This document shows, piece by piece, positions 24,843-33,911 of a stretch of 64,000 nucleotides of DNA (its first letter is position 1; every line of letters starts with the position of its first letter). The stretch comes from Arenibacter aquaticus (GTDB taxonomy: Bacteria; Bacteroidota; Bacteroidia; Flavobacteriales; Flavobacteriaceae), in assembly GCF_003957295.1 (NCBI RefSeq), contig NZ_RQPJ01000014.1, forward strand, positions 256,060 to 320,059, given 5' to 3'. The position numbers and the translations under genes are program-made. The notes under the pieces were generated by a model. The model was not told the origin of the DNA, did no database searches, and worked only from the letters and a program-made list of their open reading frames with translations.

Positions 24843-27338
24843 TTAGAAATAAAATCCAAACGATCCGGTTACCCCAAAAGACCTTGCGCCAGGGTTATCC
24901 AAATAATTGCCCCTAAAATTAAAATCTATTCTTAATATTTTAAATATATTTCCCACTCCAACGGAATATTCCCAATAAATCTTATCCTTTGGCGCCATCA
25001 ATTGGATATTTGCCGGCGCACTCAAAGCTTTATTTTCATCACTAAGTGTTCCCCAGACACCTCTCAGCCCCACAATCTCCCTTAAATTCCATTTCTTGAT
25101 AATCGGAATTCTAGAAAATATCCTTCCGTTAAAATTATGCTCAAAATGCGAAGAAACATAGGTATCGGTAACAAATTCATAAAAATCCAGATTGGAAAAC
25201 GTATTGTACACGGAGAAAAAGGTCTGGTTTCCCGGGATGGCATTGAGTAATCCCAGTGGCACCTCCCCAAAGGTTTTCCCCATCTCTACCGTACTCAACA
25301 ACCTACCAAAGCCTCCTAACTGCCATGGCTGAGTGTAGCTAAATTGAATTTTTTTATAGTCAAAATCGCTATCCATGAAATTTTTAATTCCGTTGCTATA
25401 GGTGAGAAACAGTGTACTGTAATCATCATTCACGTCCTTGCGCTCCACGCCATTACCAATAGTTCGTTTTCCCGGAGTATATATTATATTGGTAGAAAGT
25501 TCAAACTGATCTATTTCAGAGGAGATTCCTGATGGGGCAGAGGGATCTATATAATCCAAACTAAAAGCCTCTGGCAGTGCCGAACCTAGGGTTCTGTAAG
25601 ACCCTCCCACCCTAAGTCTTACGTTCCGCAGGGGCTCCACCTCCATATTAAATGTACTAAGATCAATTGTACTAAGTCTATCGTTGGAACCTACGGTAAA
25701 AACAGAGGATGAGGCTATGCTCCTTCCCAGCACGTCTGTAGTAGACGTTAAACTGACCCCCAATTGTTCCACATCCCTTCGCTTCCCTGCCGAGACTATG
25801 AACCGTGATTTTTTATCAACCAACCACTTCCCTGAAATGCCATATTTAAATTTGTCGTCCCCAAAACCATAGGCTATGTAACCCTGTAACCTCCAGGGAT
25901 CATTTTGTCCGAAATACGTTCTAGCCCCAGCCCTAACACGTACCCCTTCGGCTTCATTGTAACCAAAAACACTGTATACATCACCAAGGTCCAAATTCCA
26001 CTTATCTATTTCCACATACCCTGAGGCCAATATGCTCACCATATTATAGTAGGTCTTAAACTTAGGAACTGTTTTTAGGGTATCCAACAGCTTGTATATC
26101 CCCCGTTCATCCTTGTTTAAAGACTCTAGTCTATTGGCCTCCCAAAACGCATCTTCCTTATCCAGCACCAAGGGATCAAAAGGGTCTGTTTTGGCCTTGT
26201 AAAATTCCTTGGGTTTGGGCTCGTTAAATTTATATCCCCCATATACCGTTGTTCTCTTGCCATAAACCCCCTTGGATTTCTCCTTTTTATTGAAACTGAA
26301 ATCGGAGAGCATGTAGTCTCTTGTCAATAGAAAGACGGAATCGTTTACTACATCAAACTCCTGTTCAATATATATCTCCTTCACCCAATTTATATTGGCA
26401 CTTTTGGTCACTGCCAAATTGATATTCTTTACGGCATAGGTTGTATCATTTACCCAGAAATTACCCTTAAAGGTAAGTTCATTCTTTCTTCTTGGGTAGT
26501 ACACAATATTGTAGCACCACTTATTATCTATAAAGGCGCTGTCCGACAAAACATAATTGTAGGTATCCACCCCGGTTTTGGACAACGGACTGGTAAAGCT
26601 TTTATCAAAAAATTTTAAATAATTATCGTAAATATCATAGTCGTTGTACAAGTCCGCAACAAATGCAATAATGGCCTGATTATTATTGAAGCCGGAATTT
26701 TTACTTCCCTTCACATCTTCCTTTTCCAACGCCATTTCATTATTCCCATATACCTTAGAAAAAGTCTCATTAAGAAATATAGGCAAATAGGTCTTTCCGG
26801 TTATCCTAGAGGTATCCAAATCCTTAAAAACAAACTCCAGACCTTTAAAGACCTTGCTTTTCATAAGTGCACTATCAATAGTATTCAGGTCAAACTCTAC
26901 CTTTTCATATTTGTCATATTGATATTGTTTAAACATATGCACCCCATTGTTGCGCTTTTTGGACCATATTTTCTTTAGGATATCAATAGCGGGGTTGTTC
27001 TTTTTATCGGTTTTTCCTACATAGACAACCACCTCATTGAGCTGCTCACTAGATTCCATTAACACCACCTTCATGTCATAATTAACCTTGGCGTTAAGCG
27101 GTATTTCCTTGGTTTCGTAACCAATGAAGGAGACGAGCAAGGCAGCATGACTGTTTTCGGACTCCATATAAAACCTACCATTGTCATTGGTAATGGTTCC
27201 CTCGGAAGACCCCTTGAACAGCACATTGGCAAAAGAGACCGGTTCCCCCTCCTCATCCACAACCACTCCGCCCACTTTGGTCTGCGAAGAAGCGTGCTGA
27301 ACAAAAAACACCAATAAGATTAATAGGACTCTTGTCAT
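24843..27338 (-). CDS. DUF5686 outer membrane protein with CarboxypepD_reg-like domain
   Basis: 831 residues. A signal peptide (TRVLLILLVFFVQHASSQ) is followed by a CarboxypepD_reg-like domain (about 22-95, GGVVVDEEGEPVSFANV), then a DUF5686-type region (DILKKIWSKKRNN, NNGVHMFKQYQYDKYEK) and a C-terminal beta-barrel ending in a strand with GSFGFYF, a terminal Phe as expected for outer membrane insertion. The function is unknown. It is an isolated gene between ppa and pdhB on the same strand. Confidence 0.85.
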   Translation of the reverse strand: MTRVLLILLVFFVQHASSQTKVGGVVVDEEGEPVSFANVLFKGSSEGTITNDNGRFYMESENSHAALLVSFIGYETKEIPLNAKVNYDMKVVLMESSEQLNEVVVYVGKTDKKNNPAIDILKKIWSKKRNNGVHMFKQYQYDKYEKVEFDLNTIDSALMKSKVFKGLEFVFKDLDTSRITGKTYLPIFLNETFSKVYGNNEMALEKEDVKGSKNSGFNNNQAIIAFVADLYNDYDIYDNYLKFFDKSFTSPLSKTGVDTYNYVLSDSAFIDNKWCYNIVYYPRRKNELTFKGNFWVNDTTYAVKNINLAVTKSANINWVKEIYIEQEFDVVNDSVFLLTRDYMLSDFSFNKKEKSKGVYGKRTTVYGGYKFNEPKPKEFYKAKTDPFDPLVLDKEDAFWEANRLESLNKDERGIYKLLDTLKTVPKFKTYYNMVSILASGYVEIDKWNLDLGDVYSVFGYNEAEGVRVRAGARTYFGQNDPWRLQGYIAYGFGDDKFKYGISGKWLVDKKSRFIVSAGKRRDVEQLGVSLTSTTDVLGRSIASSSVFTVGSNDRLSTIDLSTFNMEVEPLRNVRLRVGGSYRTLGSALPEAFSLDYIDPSAPSGISSEIDQFELSTNIIYTPGKRTIGNGVERKDVNDDYSTLFLTYSNGIKNFMDSDFDYKKIQFSYTQPWQLGGFGRLLSTVEMGKTFGEVPLGLLNAIPGNQTFFSVYNTFSNLDFYEFVTDTYVSSHFEHNFNGRIFSRIPIIKKWNLREIVGLRGVWGTLSDENKALSAPANIQLMAPKDKIYWEYSVGVGNIFKILRIDFNFRGNYLDNPGARSFGVTGSFGFYF

Positions 27339-27452
27339 TCTCTTTTTTAAAAGGACTACGGATTAAAGGATACTATTTTACAAAAACTTTAAACCTACCT
27401 TATAGACGCAATCAACTAAACTACCTTACCAAAATATAATGCCATATAATGT

Positions 27453-27483
27453 AAAAGCTTCGTCAACCCAAAGTCAACGAAGC
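27453..27483 (-). terminator. Terminator after pdhB
   Basis: GCTTCGT/ACGAAGC hairpin followed by TTTT on the minus strand, 28 bp after the pdhB stop codon. Confidence 0.65.
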
Positions 27484-27510
27484 CAAGACATAAGCCCTTA
27501 AGTAGTTACA

Positions 27511-28491
27511 CTACAACTTGTACAATACTTTTTTCACAGCCTTCACAACATCCTCATGATTTGGCAACCACTCTGCCAATAAAACAGGAGAATAAGGAGC
27601 AGGTGTATCGGCCGTATTGATCTTTACAATTGGAGCATCCAGATAATCAAATGCGTTGGACTGTACGTGATATGTTATCTCGGTAGCCACATTTCCAAAT
27701 GGCCAAGCTTCTTCCAGCACCACCAATCTATTTGTTTTCTTTACTGATTTTAAGACTGCTTCGTAATCCAATGGCTTAACGGTACGTAGGTCGATAATTT
27801 CGACACTTATATTTTCCTTGGCCAATTCTTCGGCAGCTTTATCGGCTTCTTTTATTATTTTCCCGAAAGACACAATGGTAACATCTGTACCTTCCCTCCT
27901 AATATCGGCAACACCCAATGGAATGGTAAATTCTCCTTCCGGCACCTCTCCTTTATCTCCGTACATTTGCTCGGACTCCATAAATATAACCGGGTCGTTA
28001 TCGCGGATGGCCGACTTTAAAAGTCCTTTGGCATCTTTAGGATTGGAAGGAACCACTACCTTAAGACCTGGACAGTTGGCATACCAGCTTTCAAAAGCTT
28101 GTGAATGGGTAGCTGCCAATTGGCCTGCAGAAGCCGTTGGCCCCCTAAATACAATAGGACAATTAAATTGCCCTCCGGACATTTGATGGATTTTTGCTGC
28201 GTTATTGATAATTTGATCAATACCAACCAAAGCAAAGTTAAAGGTCATAAATTCTATTATAGGCCTATTGCCAGTCATCGCCGATCCTACGCCAATACCT
28301 GCAAAACCAAGTTCGGATATTGGTGTATCAATCACTCTTTCAGGACCAAACTCGTCCAACATTCCCTTTGACGCCTTATAAGCTCCATTGTATTCCGCAA
28401 CCTCCTCACCCATCAAATAAATGGACTCATCATTTCTCATCTCCTCGGACATTGCTTGTTGTATAGCCTCCCTAAACTGTAGTGTTTTCAT
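27511..28491 (-). CDS. pdhB: Pyruvate dehydrogenase E1 component, beta subunit
   Basis: Thiamine-diphosphate-dependent E1 beta subunit of a 2-oxo acid dehydrogenase complex, 326 residues. Typical segments are REAIQQAMSEEM, the EEVAEYNGAYKASKGM block, DTPISELGFAGIGVGSA, and the C-terminal LEEAWPFGNVATEI. The alpha subunit and E2 are not beside it, a frequent arrangement in flavobacteria. Other branched-chain E1 beta proteins are similar, but the sequence fits pyruvate dehydrogenase best. The gene faces etfB across a 186-bp region containing a perfect 20-bp palindrome. Confidence 0.92.
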   Translation of the reverse strand: MKTLQFREAIQQAMSEEMRNDESIYLMGEEVAEYNGAYKASKGMLDEFGPERVIDTPISELGFAGIGVGSAMTGNRPIIEFMTFNFALVGIDQIINNAAKIHQMSGGQFNCPIVFRGPTASAGQLAATHSQAFESWYANCPGLKVVVPSNPKDAKGLLKSAIRDNDPVIFMESEQMYGDKGEVPEGEFTIPLGVADIRREGTDVTIVSFGKIIKEADKAAEELAKENISVEIIDLRTVKPLDYEAVLKSVKKTNRLVVLEEAWPFGNVATEITYHVQSNAFDYLDAPIVKINTADTPAPYSPVLLAEWLPNHEDVVKAVKKVLYKL

Positions 28492-28594
28492 CTGTAAAAT
28501 GCTATTCTTTATGTTAACTTACTAAAAGTGCAAGCAAAAGTAGCAAATAATATGTCAATTCTAAGGGGTTAAGAATTAAAAATACCTCAAAAAT

Positions 28595-28614
28595 ATACTA
28601 TGCATGCATAGTAT
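28595..28614. promoter_or_regulatory. Perfect 20-bp palindrome between pdhB and etfB
   Basis: ATACTATGCA followed by its exact reverse complement TGCATAGTAT. It lies 103 bp upstream of the pdhB start and 63 bp upstream of the etfB start, in the divergent promoter region. The form is that of a dimeric regulator's operator (TetR- or MarR-like). The cognate protein is not identifiable in the window. Confidence 0.55.
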
Positions 28615-28677
28615 TTTAAAAATTATTGAGTATCTTAGCCAACATTTCGTAATTAACCGTCATCAAAATATAATTAT

Positions 28678-29424
28678 ATGAAAATTTTAGTATGCCTAAG
28701 TAATGTCCCTGACACTACTTCTAAAATAAACTTCACGGACAATGACACCAAATTTGACACCACCGGGGTACAATTTGTAATTAACCCCAACGATGAATTT
28801 GGCCTTACCCGTGCCATGTGGTTCAAGGAAAAGCAGGGCGCTACCGTACATGTGGCGACTGTTGGGGAGGCTAGCACAGAGCCAACCATTAGGAAGGCAT
28901 TGGCCATTGGGGCCGATGAGGCCATAAGGGTCAACGCTTTTCCGGAAGATGGTTTTTTTGTTGCTGAACAGCTGGCAGAAATTGCCAAGAAGGGCAACTA
29001 CGACCTTATCATTGCAGGAAGGGAATCTATTGACTACAATGGCGGTATGGTTCCAGGAATTATGGCCACTCTTCTGGAAATGAACTTTGTTAACACCTGT
29101 ATTAGTCTAGAGGTAGATGGTAACAACGCCACAGCCATCAGGGAGATTGACGGAGGAAAAGAAAAAATCTCCACTACCTTGCCACTAATTATTGGAGGAC
29201 AAAAAGGACTGGTTGCAGAAAGTGATTTAAGAATCCCGAACATGAGGGGAATAATGATGGCGCGCAAGAAGAAGCTTAGTGTGGTTGAACCCATATCCGC
29301 GCCCAAGGCCACCAAGGATATTAAATTTGAAAAGCCCGCACCAAAAGGTCAAGTAAAGCTTGTAGATGCAAACAATCTTGATGAACTTATTAATTTACTG
29401 CACAACGAAGCCAAGGCTATTTAA
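28678..29424 (+). CDS. etfB: Electron transfer flavoprotein beta subunit
   Basis: Beta subunit (248 residues) of the ETF heterodimer that carries electrons from acyl-CoA dehydrogenases to the quinone pool. The family pattern is intact: MKILVCLSNVPDT start, ALAIGADEAIRV, the AGRESIDYNGGMVPG segment, and the signature region from LPLIIGGQKGLVAESDLR to IPNMRGIMMARKKKL. The etfA gene follows 143 bp downstream on the same strand. Confidence 0.96.
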   Translation: MKILVCLSNVPDTTSKINFTDNDTKFDTTGVQFVINPNDEFGLTRAMWFKEKQGATVHVATVGEASTEPTIRKALAIGADEAIRVNAFPEDGFFVAEQLAEIAKKGNYDLIIAGRESIDYNGGMVPGIMATLLEMNFVNTCISLEVDGNNATAIREIDGGKEKISTTLPLIIGGQKGLVAESDLRIPNMRGIMMARKKKLSVVEPISAPKATKDIKFEKPAPKGQVKLVDANNLDELINLLHNEAKAI

Positions 29425-29567
29425 AGAACCGGTTTTGATCGTTAATGCTCCAAACGTTTTTGATACCACTTCAGAGACAATGACAGTAACAGAACCAAAA
29501 AAATAACCCAAGACCCAAAAGGCGAATATAACCGCGTTTGGACACTTGTTTAACACAAATAAGATCT

Positions 29568-30536
29568 ATGTCAGTTTTAGTATATACAGAATTTGAAAAC
29601 GGAAAATTCAAAAAAAATGCCCACGAAGTGGCTTCCTATGCTTACGAGGTAGCCAGTAAAATGGGCACTACCGTGACGGCCGTAGCCATCAACGCCAATA
29701 GTCCCGAATCGCTTGGTGATTATGGCGTGACCAAGGTTATCAATGTGCAGAATGAAGACTTAAAGACCTTTAATGCCAAGGCCTATGCAAATACCATAGC
29801 CCAAGTATCCGCAAAAGAAAACGCTACCATTATTATTCTTAGCTCCAGTGCGGATACCAAATTCTTGGCACCCATGTTAACTGCGCAATTAAAAGCGGGA
29901 TACGTCCCCAATGTAGTTGCCGCCCCGGAAAGCACCAGCCCTTTCCAGGTAAAGAGAACAGTTTTCAGCAATAAGGGTTTTGCCATAACCCAATTGGATA
30001 CGGATGTAAAAATAATTGGCGTATCCAACAATGCATTTGGAAGCGTGGAAAACAAAACCGATGCCACCGTTGAGGATTTTGCCCCTGACTTGGCCGAAGA
30101 GGCTTTTACCACCAAATCTATTGAAATAGACAAGGTTGTAGGAAAGGCCACCATTGCCGATGCAGATATAGTAGTGTCAGGAGGCCGTGGATTAAAAGGC
30201 CCTGAAAACTGGGGAATGATAGAAGAATTGGCTGAGGTATTGGGTGCGGCTACAGCCTGTTCCAAACCGGTTTCGGATCTAGGTTGGAGACCACATGGAG
30301 AACACGTTGGACAAACCGGTAAACCGGTTGCCAGTAATCTCTATATAGCCATAGGTATTTCTGGTGCTATACAGCACTTGGCCGGAGTAAGTGCCTCCAA
30401 AGTAAAAGTGGTGATAAATACAGACCCGGAAGCACCGTTTTTTAAAGCTGCAGACTACGGCGTAGTTGGTGATGCTTTTGAGGTTGTACCCCAACTAATA
30501 GAAAAATTAAAGGAATTTAAGGCGCAAAACGCTTAA
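29568..30536 (+). CDS. etfA: Electron transfer flavoprotein alpha subunit
   Basis: FAD-binding alpha subunit, 322 residues from the ATG at 29568. An upstream in-frame ATG at 29538 would add ten residues that do not look conserved, so MSVLVYTEFENG is preferred. The C-terminal FAD domain is clear: VSGGRGLKGPENWGMIEELA, SKPVSDLGWRPHGEHVGQTG, then AIGISGAIQHLAGV and INTDPEAPFFKAADYGVVGD. It pairs with etfB upstream. A strong terminator follows. Confidence 0.95.
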   Translation: MSVLVYTEFENGKFKKNAHEVASYAYEVASKMGTTVTAVAINANSPESLGDYGVTKVINVQNEDLKTFNAKAYANTIAQVSAKENATIIILSSSADTKFLAPMLTAQLKAGYVPNVVAAPESTSPFQVKRTVFSNKGFAITQLDTDVKIIGVSNNAFGSVENKTDATVEDFAPDLAEEAFTTKSIEIDKVVGKATIADADIVVSGGRGLKGPENWGMIEELAEVLGAATACSKPVSDLGWRPHGEHVGQTGKPVASNLYIAIGISGAIQHLAGVSASKVKVVINTDPEAPFFKAADYGVVGDAFEVVPQLIEKLKEFKAQNA

Positions 30537-30561
30537 TTTTTGTTAAATTGTGCCCCTAAAG

Positions 30562-30610
30562 GGCTGCTCAAAATCACAAGGCCCGTCCTGTATTTTGAAC
30601 AGCCTTTTTT
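30562..30610 (+). terminator. Terminator after etfA
   Basis: A 13-bp stem with one mismatch (GGCTGCTCAAAAT with ATTTTGAACAGCC) followed by six T, 25 bp after the etfA stop. Confidence 0.85.
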
Positions 30611-30625
30611 AGTTGATAAATTTCT

Positions 30626-31255
30626 ATGAGTTTAGTAAGATTAAAAATAAAAGGGATATCCTATAGCCAAACGCAAAATGGCGCATATGCCCTTATATTG
30701 AATGAAGTTGACGGTGATCGTAAATTACCTATTGTAATTGGTGCGTTCGAGGCACAATCCATTGCCATTGCACTAGAAAAAGAAATTAAGCCACCAAGAC
30801 CCTTGACACACGATCTTTTCAAGAATTTTTCCGATCGGTTCGACATTGTAATCAAACAGGTCATCATCCACAAATTGGTAGATGGTGTTTTCTATTCCAG
30901 TATTATATGCGAACGGGACAAGATAGAAGAAATAATAGATGCCAGGACCAGTGATGCCATTGCATTGGCCTTACGGTTTAATGCACCTATTTTCACCTAC
31001 AAGACCATTTTGGACAAGGCAGGTATATTCCTAAAATTCTCATCCAAAGAAAAAGACAAGGAAGACTCCGATGACAGTATTATGGTAGACGAAATACTTC
31101 AGGAAGGAGAAACCGTAGAAATAAATCCAAGCGGCTCTGAAGGCTACAAAGAACTTAGTCTGGAAGAACTGTATTCAGAACTGGACAAGGCTGTAGCCAG
31201 TGAAGATTATGAAAAAGCCGCCAAACTCAGGGACGAAATTTCCAAACGCAAATAG
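30626..31255 (+). CDS. Bifunctional nuclease domain protein with C-terminal UVR motif
   Basis: 209 residues. Residues about 1-135 form a bifunctional nuclease (BFN, DUF151) domain: LPIVIGAFEAQSIAIALE, RPLTHDLF, and DARTSDAIALALRFNAPIF are the conserved blocks. An acidic linker follows (residues about 145-175). The C terminus, LEELYSELDKAVASEDYEKA to LRDEISKRK, is a UVR-type helical hairpin as found in UvrB/UvrC. Family members cleave DNA and RNA in plants and are widely conserved in bacteria with unclear roles. The nucleoside transporter gene starts 29 bp downstream and is probably co-transcribed. Confidence 0.9.
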   Translation: MSLVRLKIKGISYSQTQNGAYALILNEVDGDRKLPIVIGAFEAQSIAIALEKEIKPPRPLTHDLFKNFSDRFDIVIKQVIIHKLVDGVFYSSIICERDKIEEIIDARTSDAIALALRFNAPIFTYKTILDKAGIFLKFSSKEKDKEDSDDSIMVDEILQEGETVEINPSGSEGYKELSLEELYSELDKAVASEDYEKAAKLRDEISKRK

Positions 31256-31284
31256 GACAATTATAAAGATTTAAGACTTTATGG

Positions 31285-32745
31285 ATGAGAAATAAACTCC
31301 CGGTTTTATTGGTATGCTGCCTAATAGCCTTTCCGTCCCTTGCCCAAGACATCGGCAGTACCACTCCTCTCCAAAATACTACCGCAATTATACCCAATCA
31401 AGGGGCCAGCTTTAGCAGCATTTGGCGTGGCATTTTAGGTATGATTTCCTTGGTTTTTATTGCCTATCTTTTTAGCAACAACAGGAAAGCCATAAATTGG
31501 AAAACGGCCGGCATTGGCCTGTTGCTACAACTCCTACTTGCCATTTGCATACTAATTGGCGAAAAAATTGGCTTCAATGCTTTTGGCTACCGCTTTGACC
31601 TTAGTTTCGTTTCTAAATTCTTCGAATTTGGAGGCAAAATTTTTGTTAGTATTTTAGATTTCACAAGGGCCGGTAGTAAGTTTTTATTCGAGGGATTGGT
31701 GGTAGACATGGACACTTTTGGGTTTATTTTCGCCTTTCAGGTGCTCCCCACCATAATCTTTTTTTCGGCATTGACCTCCGTACTTTTCTATTTGGGCATT
31801 ATACAAAAAGTTGTTAAGGCCTTAGCTTGGCTACTGTCCAAAACTTTAGGTATATCCGGTGCCGAAAGCTTAAGTGTTACAGGAAATATATTTTTGGGTC
31901 AAACAGAAGCTCCCCTTTTGATAAAGGCCTACCTTGAAAAGATGAACCGATCCGAAATACTATTGGTTATGATTGGCGGCATGGCCACGGTGGCTGGTGC
32001 CGTACTGGCCGCGTACATAGGGTTTTTGGGAGGGGACGACCCTATACTAAGATTACAATTTGCCAAACATTTGCTGGCCGCCTCTGTAATGGCCGCTCCT
32101 GGCGCCATTGTCATTTCAAAGATATTATACCCCCAGACCGAAAGTATAAACACAGATGTACAAGTCTCCAACGAGAAAATAGGCTCCAACATCCTTGATT
32201 CTATTTCCAACGGAACAACAGAAGGATTAAAATTGGCCGTAAACGTAGGGGCCATGCTATTGGTTTTTGTAGCCTTTATTGCCATGATCAATGGCATTTT
32301 GGACTGGACTGGCAACTTTACCGACTTAAACACGTGGATCGCAGCTAATTCACCCTATGAAAAATTTTCCTTGGAAGCCATATTGGGCACCCTTTTTGCC
32401 CCCTTAATGTGGCTGATAGGGGTAGATTCTTCAGACATTATGCTCATGGGACAATTACTGGGCATTAAATTGGCCGCAAGTGAATTTATTGGATATATAC
32501 AATTGGCAGAACTAAAGGACAGTGCCAACATAGTTCACTTTACCTTTAACAAATCTATCATCATGGCCACTTATATGCTGTGTGGCTTCGCCAATTTCGC
32601 GTCCATCGGTATACAAATAGGGGGTATTGGATCATTAGCCCCTGGACAACGAAAAACACTATCCGAATTTGGCATGAAAGCGGTACTAGGAGGATCTATT
32701 GCCTCCCTGTTATCTGCCACCATTGCAGGCATGATCTTAGGGTAA
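31285..32745 (+). CDS. Concentrative nucleoside transporter (NupC family)
   Basis: CNT-family cation:nucleoside symporter, 486 residues. The core motifs are GNIFLGQTEAPLLIKAYL, FFSALTSVLFYLG, and MLCGFANFASIGIQIGGIGSLAPGQR. About eight to ten membrane spans are predicted from the hydrophobic runs. An N-terminal extension of about 45 residues begins with a signal-peptide-like stretch (LPVLLVCCLIAFPSLAQ) before the first core helix. Neighbouring thyA and the dNK gene fit nucleoside salvage. Ion used and base preference are not determinable. Confidence 0.92.
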   Translation: MRNKLPVLLVCCLIAFPSLAQDIGSTTPLQNTTAIIPNQGASFSSIWRGILGMISLVFIAYLFSNNRKAINWKTAGIGLLLQLLLAICILIGEKIGFNAFGYRFDLSFVSKFFEFGGKIFVSILDFTRAGSKFLFEGLVVDMDTFGFIFAFQVLPTIIFFSALTSVLFYLGIIQKVVKALAWLLSKTLGISGAESLSVTGNIFLGQTEAPLLIKAYLEKMNRSEILLVMIGGMATVAGAVLAAYIGFLGGDDPILRLQFAKHLLAASVMAAPGAIVISKILYPQTESINTDVQVSNEKIGSNILDSISNGTTEGLKLAVNVGAMLLVFVAFIAMINGILDWTGNFTDLNTWIAANSPYEKFSLEAILGTLFAPLMWLIGVDSSDIMLMGQLLGIKLAASEFIGYIQLAELKDSANIVHFTFNKSIIMATYMLCGFANFASIGIQIGGIGSLAPGQRKTLSEFGMKAVLGGSIASLLSATIAGMILG

Positions 32746-32929
32746 TTACACAGGCAGCCCTAGCTACCCTCTAGCAAGAAATAAAGCCCCCAACTCCGTT
32801 GATAAAAGTTTGATAACTTAGCCTAAAACCTAGCCCCAATAAAATGGGATTTGGCTAACTTGCCGACAGATTTAAAAGGACACTATACAAAAGGCCATTA
32901 CTATTTACTAAGAGGCTGAAACAAGACAC

Positions 32930-33754
32930 ATGAAACAATACCACAATTTACTACAACATGTACTGGACAACGGAAGCCAAAAAGGAGATCGTACCGGTAC
33001 CGGCACCAAAAGTGTATTTGGCTATCAAATGCGTTTCAATTTGGCCGACGGATTTCCCATGGTAACCACCAAAAAGCTCCATTTAAAATCCATTATACAT
33101 GAACTGTTATGGTTTTTAAAAGGTGACACCAATATTTCGTATTTGCAAGAGAACGGGGTAAGAATCTGGAACGAATGGGCAGATGAAAATGGCAATCTAG
33201 GACCCGTTTACGGCTACCAATGGCGCAATTGGAATGGTGAGGAGATAGACCAAATTAAAGAAATAGTAGAAACACTAAAAAACAACCCCAACAGCAGAAG
33301 GATGCTGGTTTCTGCTTGGAACCCCAGTGTATTGCCCGATACCTCCATATCTTTTTCAGAGAATGTTGCCAACGGCAAAGCCGCCCTTCCTCCCTGCCAT
33401 GCCTTTTTTCAGTTTTATGTAGCCGATGGAAAATTATCCTGTCAGCTTTACCAAAGAAGTGCCGACATATTTTTGGGGGTGCCCTTCAACATTGCCTCAT
33501 ATGCTTTGTTTACCCTAATGATGGCACAGGTATGTGGATTTGAACCAGGGGAATTTATACACACTTTTGGCGACGCCCATATCTACAACAATCATTTTGA
33601 CCAGGTAAAATTGCAATTGAGCAGAGATCCCAGACCACTACCAAAGATGGTACTAAATCCTGAAATAAAAGATATACTGGACTTCAAATTTGAAGATTTT
33701 ACATTGTTGGACTATGATCCACATCCCCATATCAAAGGGGCAGTGGCCGTATAA
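32930..33754 (+). CDS. thyA: Thymidylate synthase
   Basis: Folate-dependent ThyA that methylates dUMP to dTMP. It has 274 residues. The catalytic cysteine lies in [12 protein letters not shown], the dUMP-binding block is [20 protein letters not shown], and [12 protein letters not shown] and the N-terminal [14 protein letters not shown] complete the signature. The first ATG ([15 protein letters not shown]) gives the expected N terminus. folA lies 5.5 kb downstream rather than adjacent. Confidence 0.98.
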   Translation: MKQYHNLLQHVLDNGSQKGDRTGTGTKSVFGYQMRFNLADGFPMVTTKKLHLKSIIHELLWFLKGDTNISYLQENGVRIWNEWADENGNLGPVYGYQWRNWNGEEIDQIKEIVETLKNNPNSRRMLVSAWNPSVLPDTSISFSENVANGKAALPPCHAFFQFYVADGKLSCQLYQRSADIFLGVPFNIASYALFTLMMAQVCGFEPGEFIHTFGDAHIYNNHFDQVKLQLSRDPRPLPKMVLNPEIKDILDFKFEDFTLLDYDPHPHIKGAVAV

Positions 33755-33911
33755 ATTTCCGCTATCATGATGGTTAGGTAATTTTAGCATCCCGCACATA
33801 GTTTCCTTTGGTGTAAAAACCTAAAGCTAATCAAATGAGACCAAATCTTTAACAATTGGGTTAAACTTGGTTTATTTATATTCCTTAAATTTATAAGGAT
33901 ATCTATAAATT

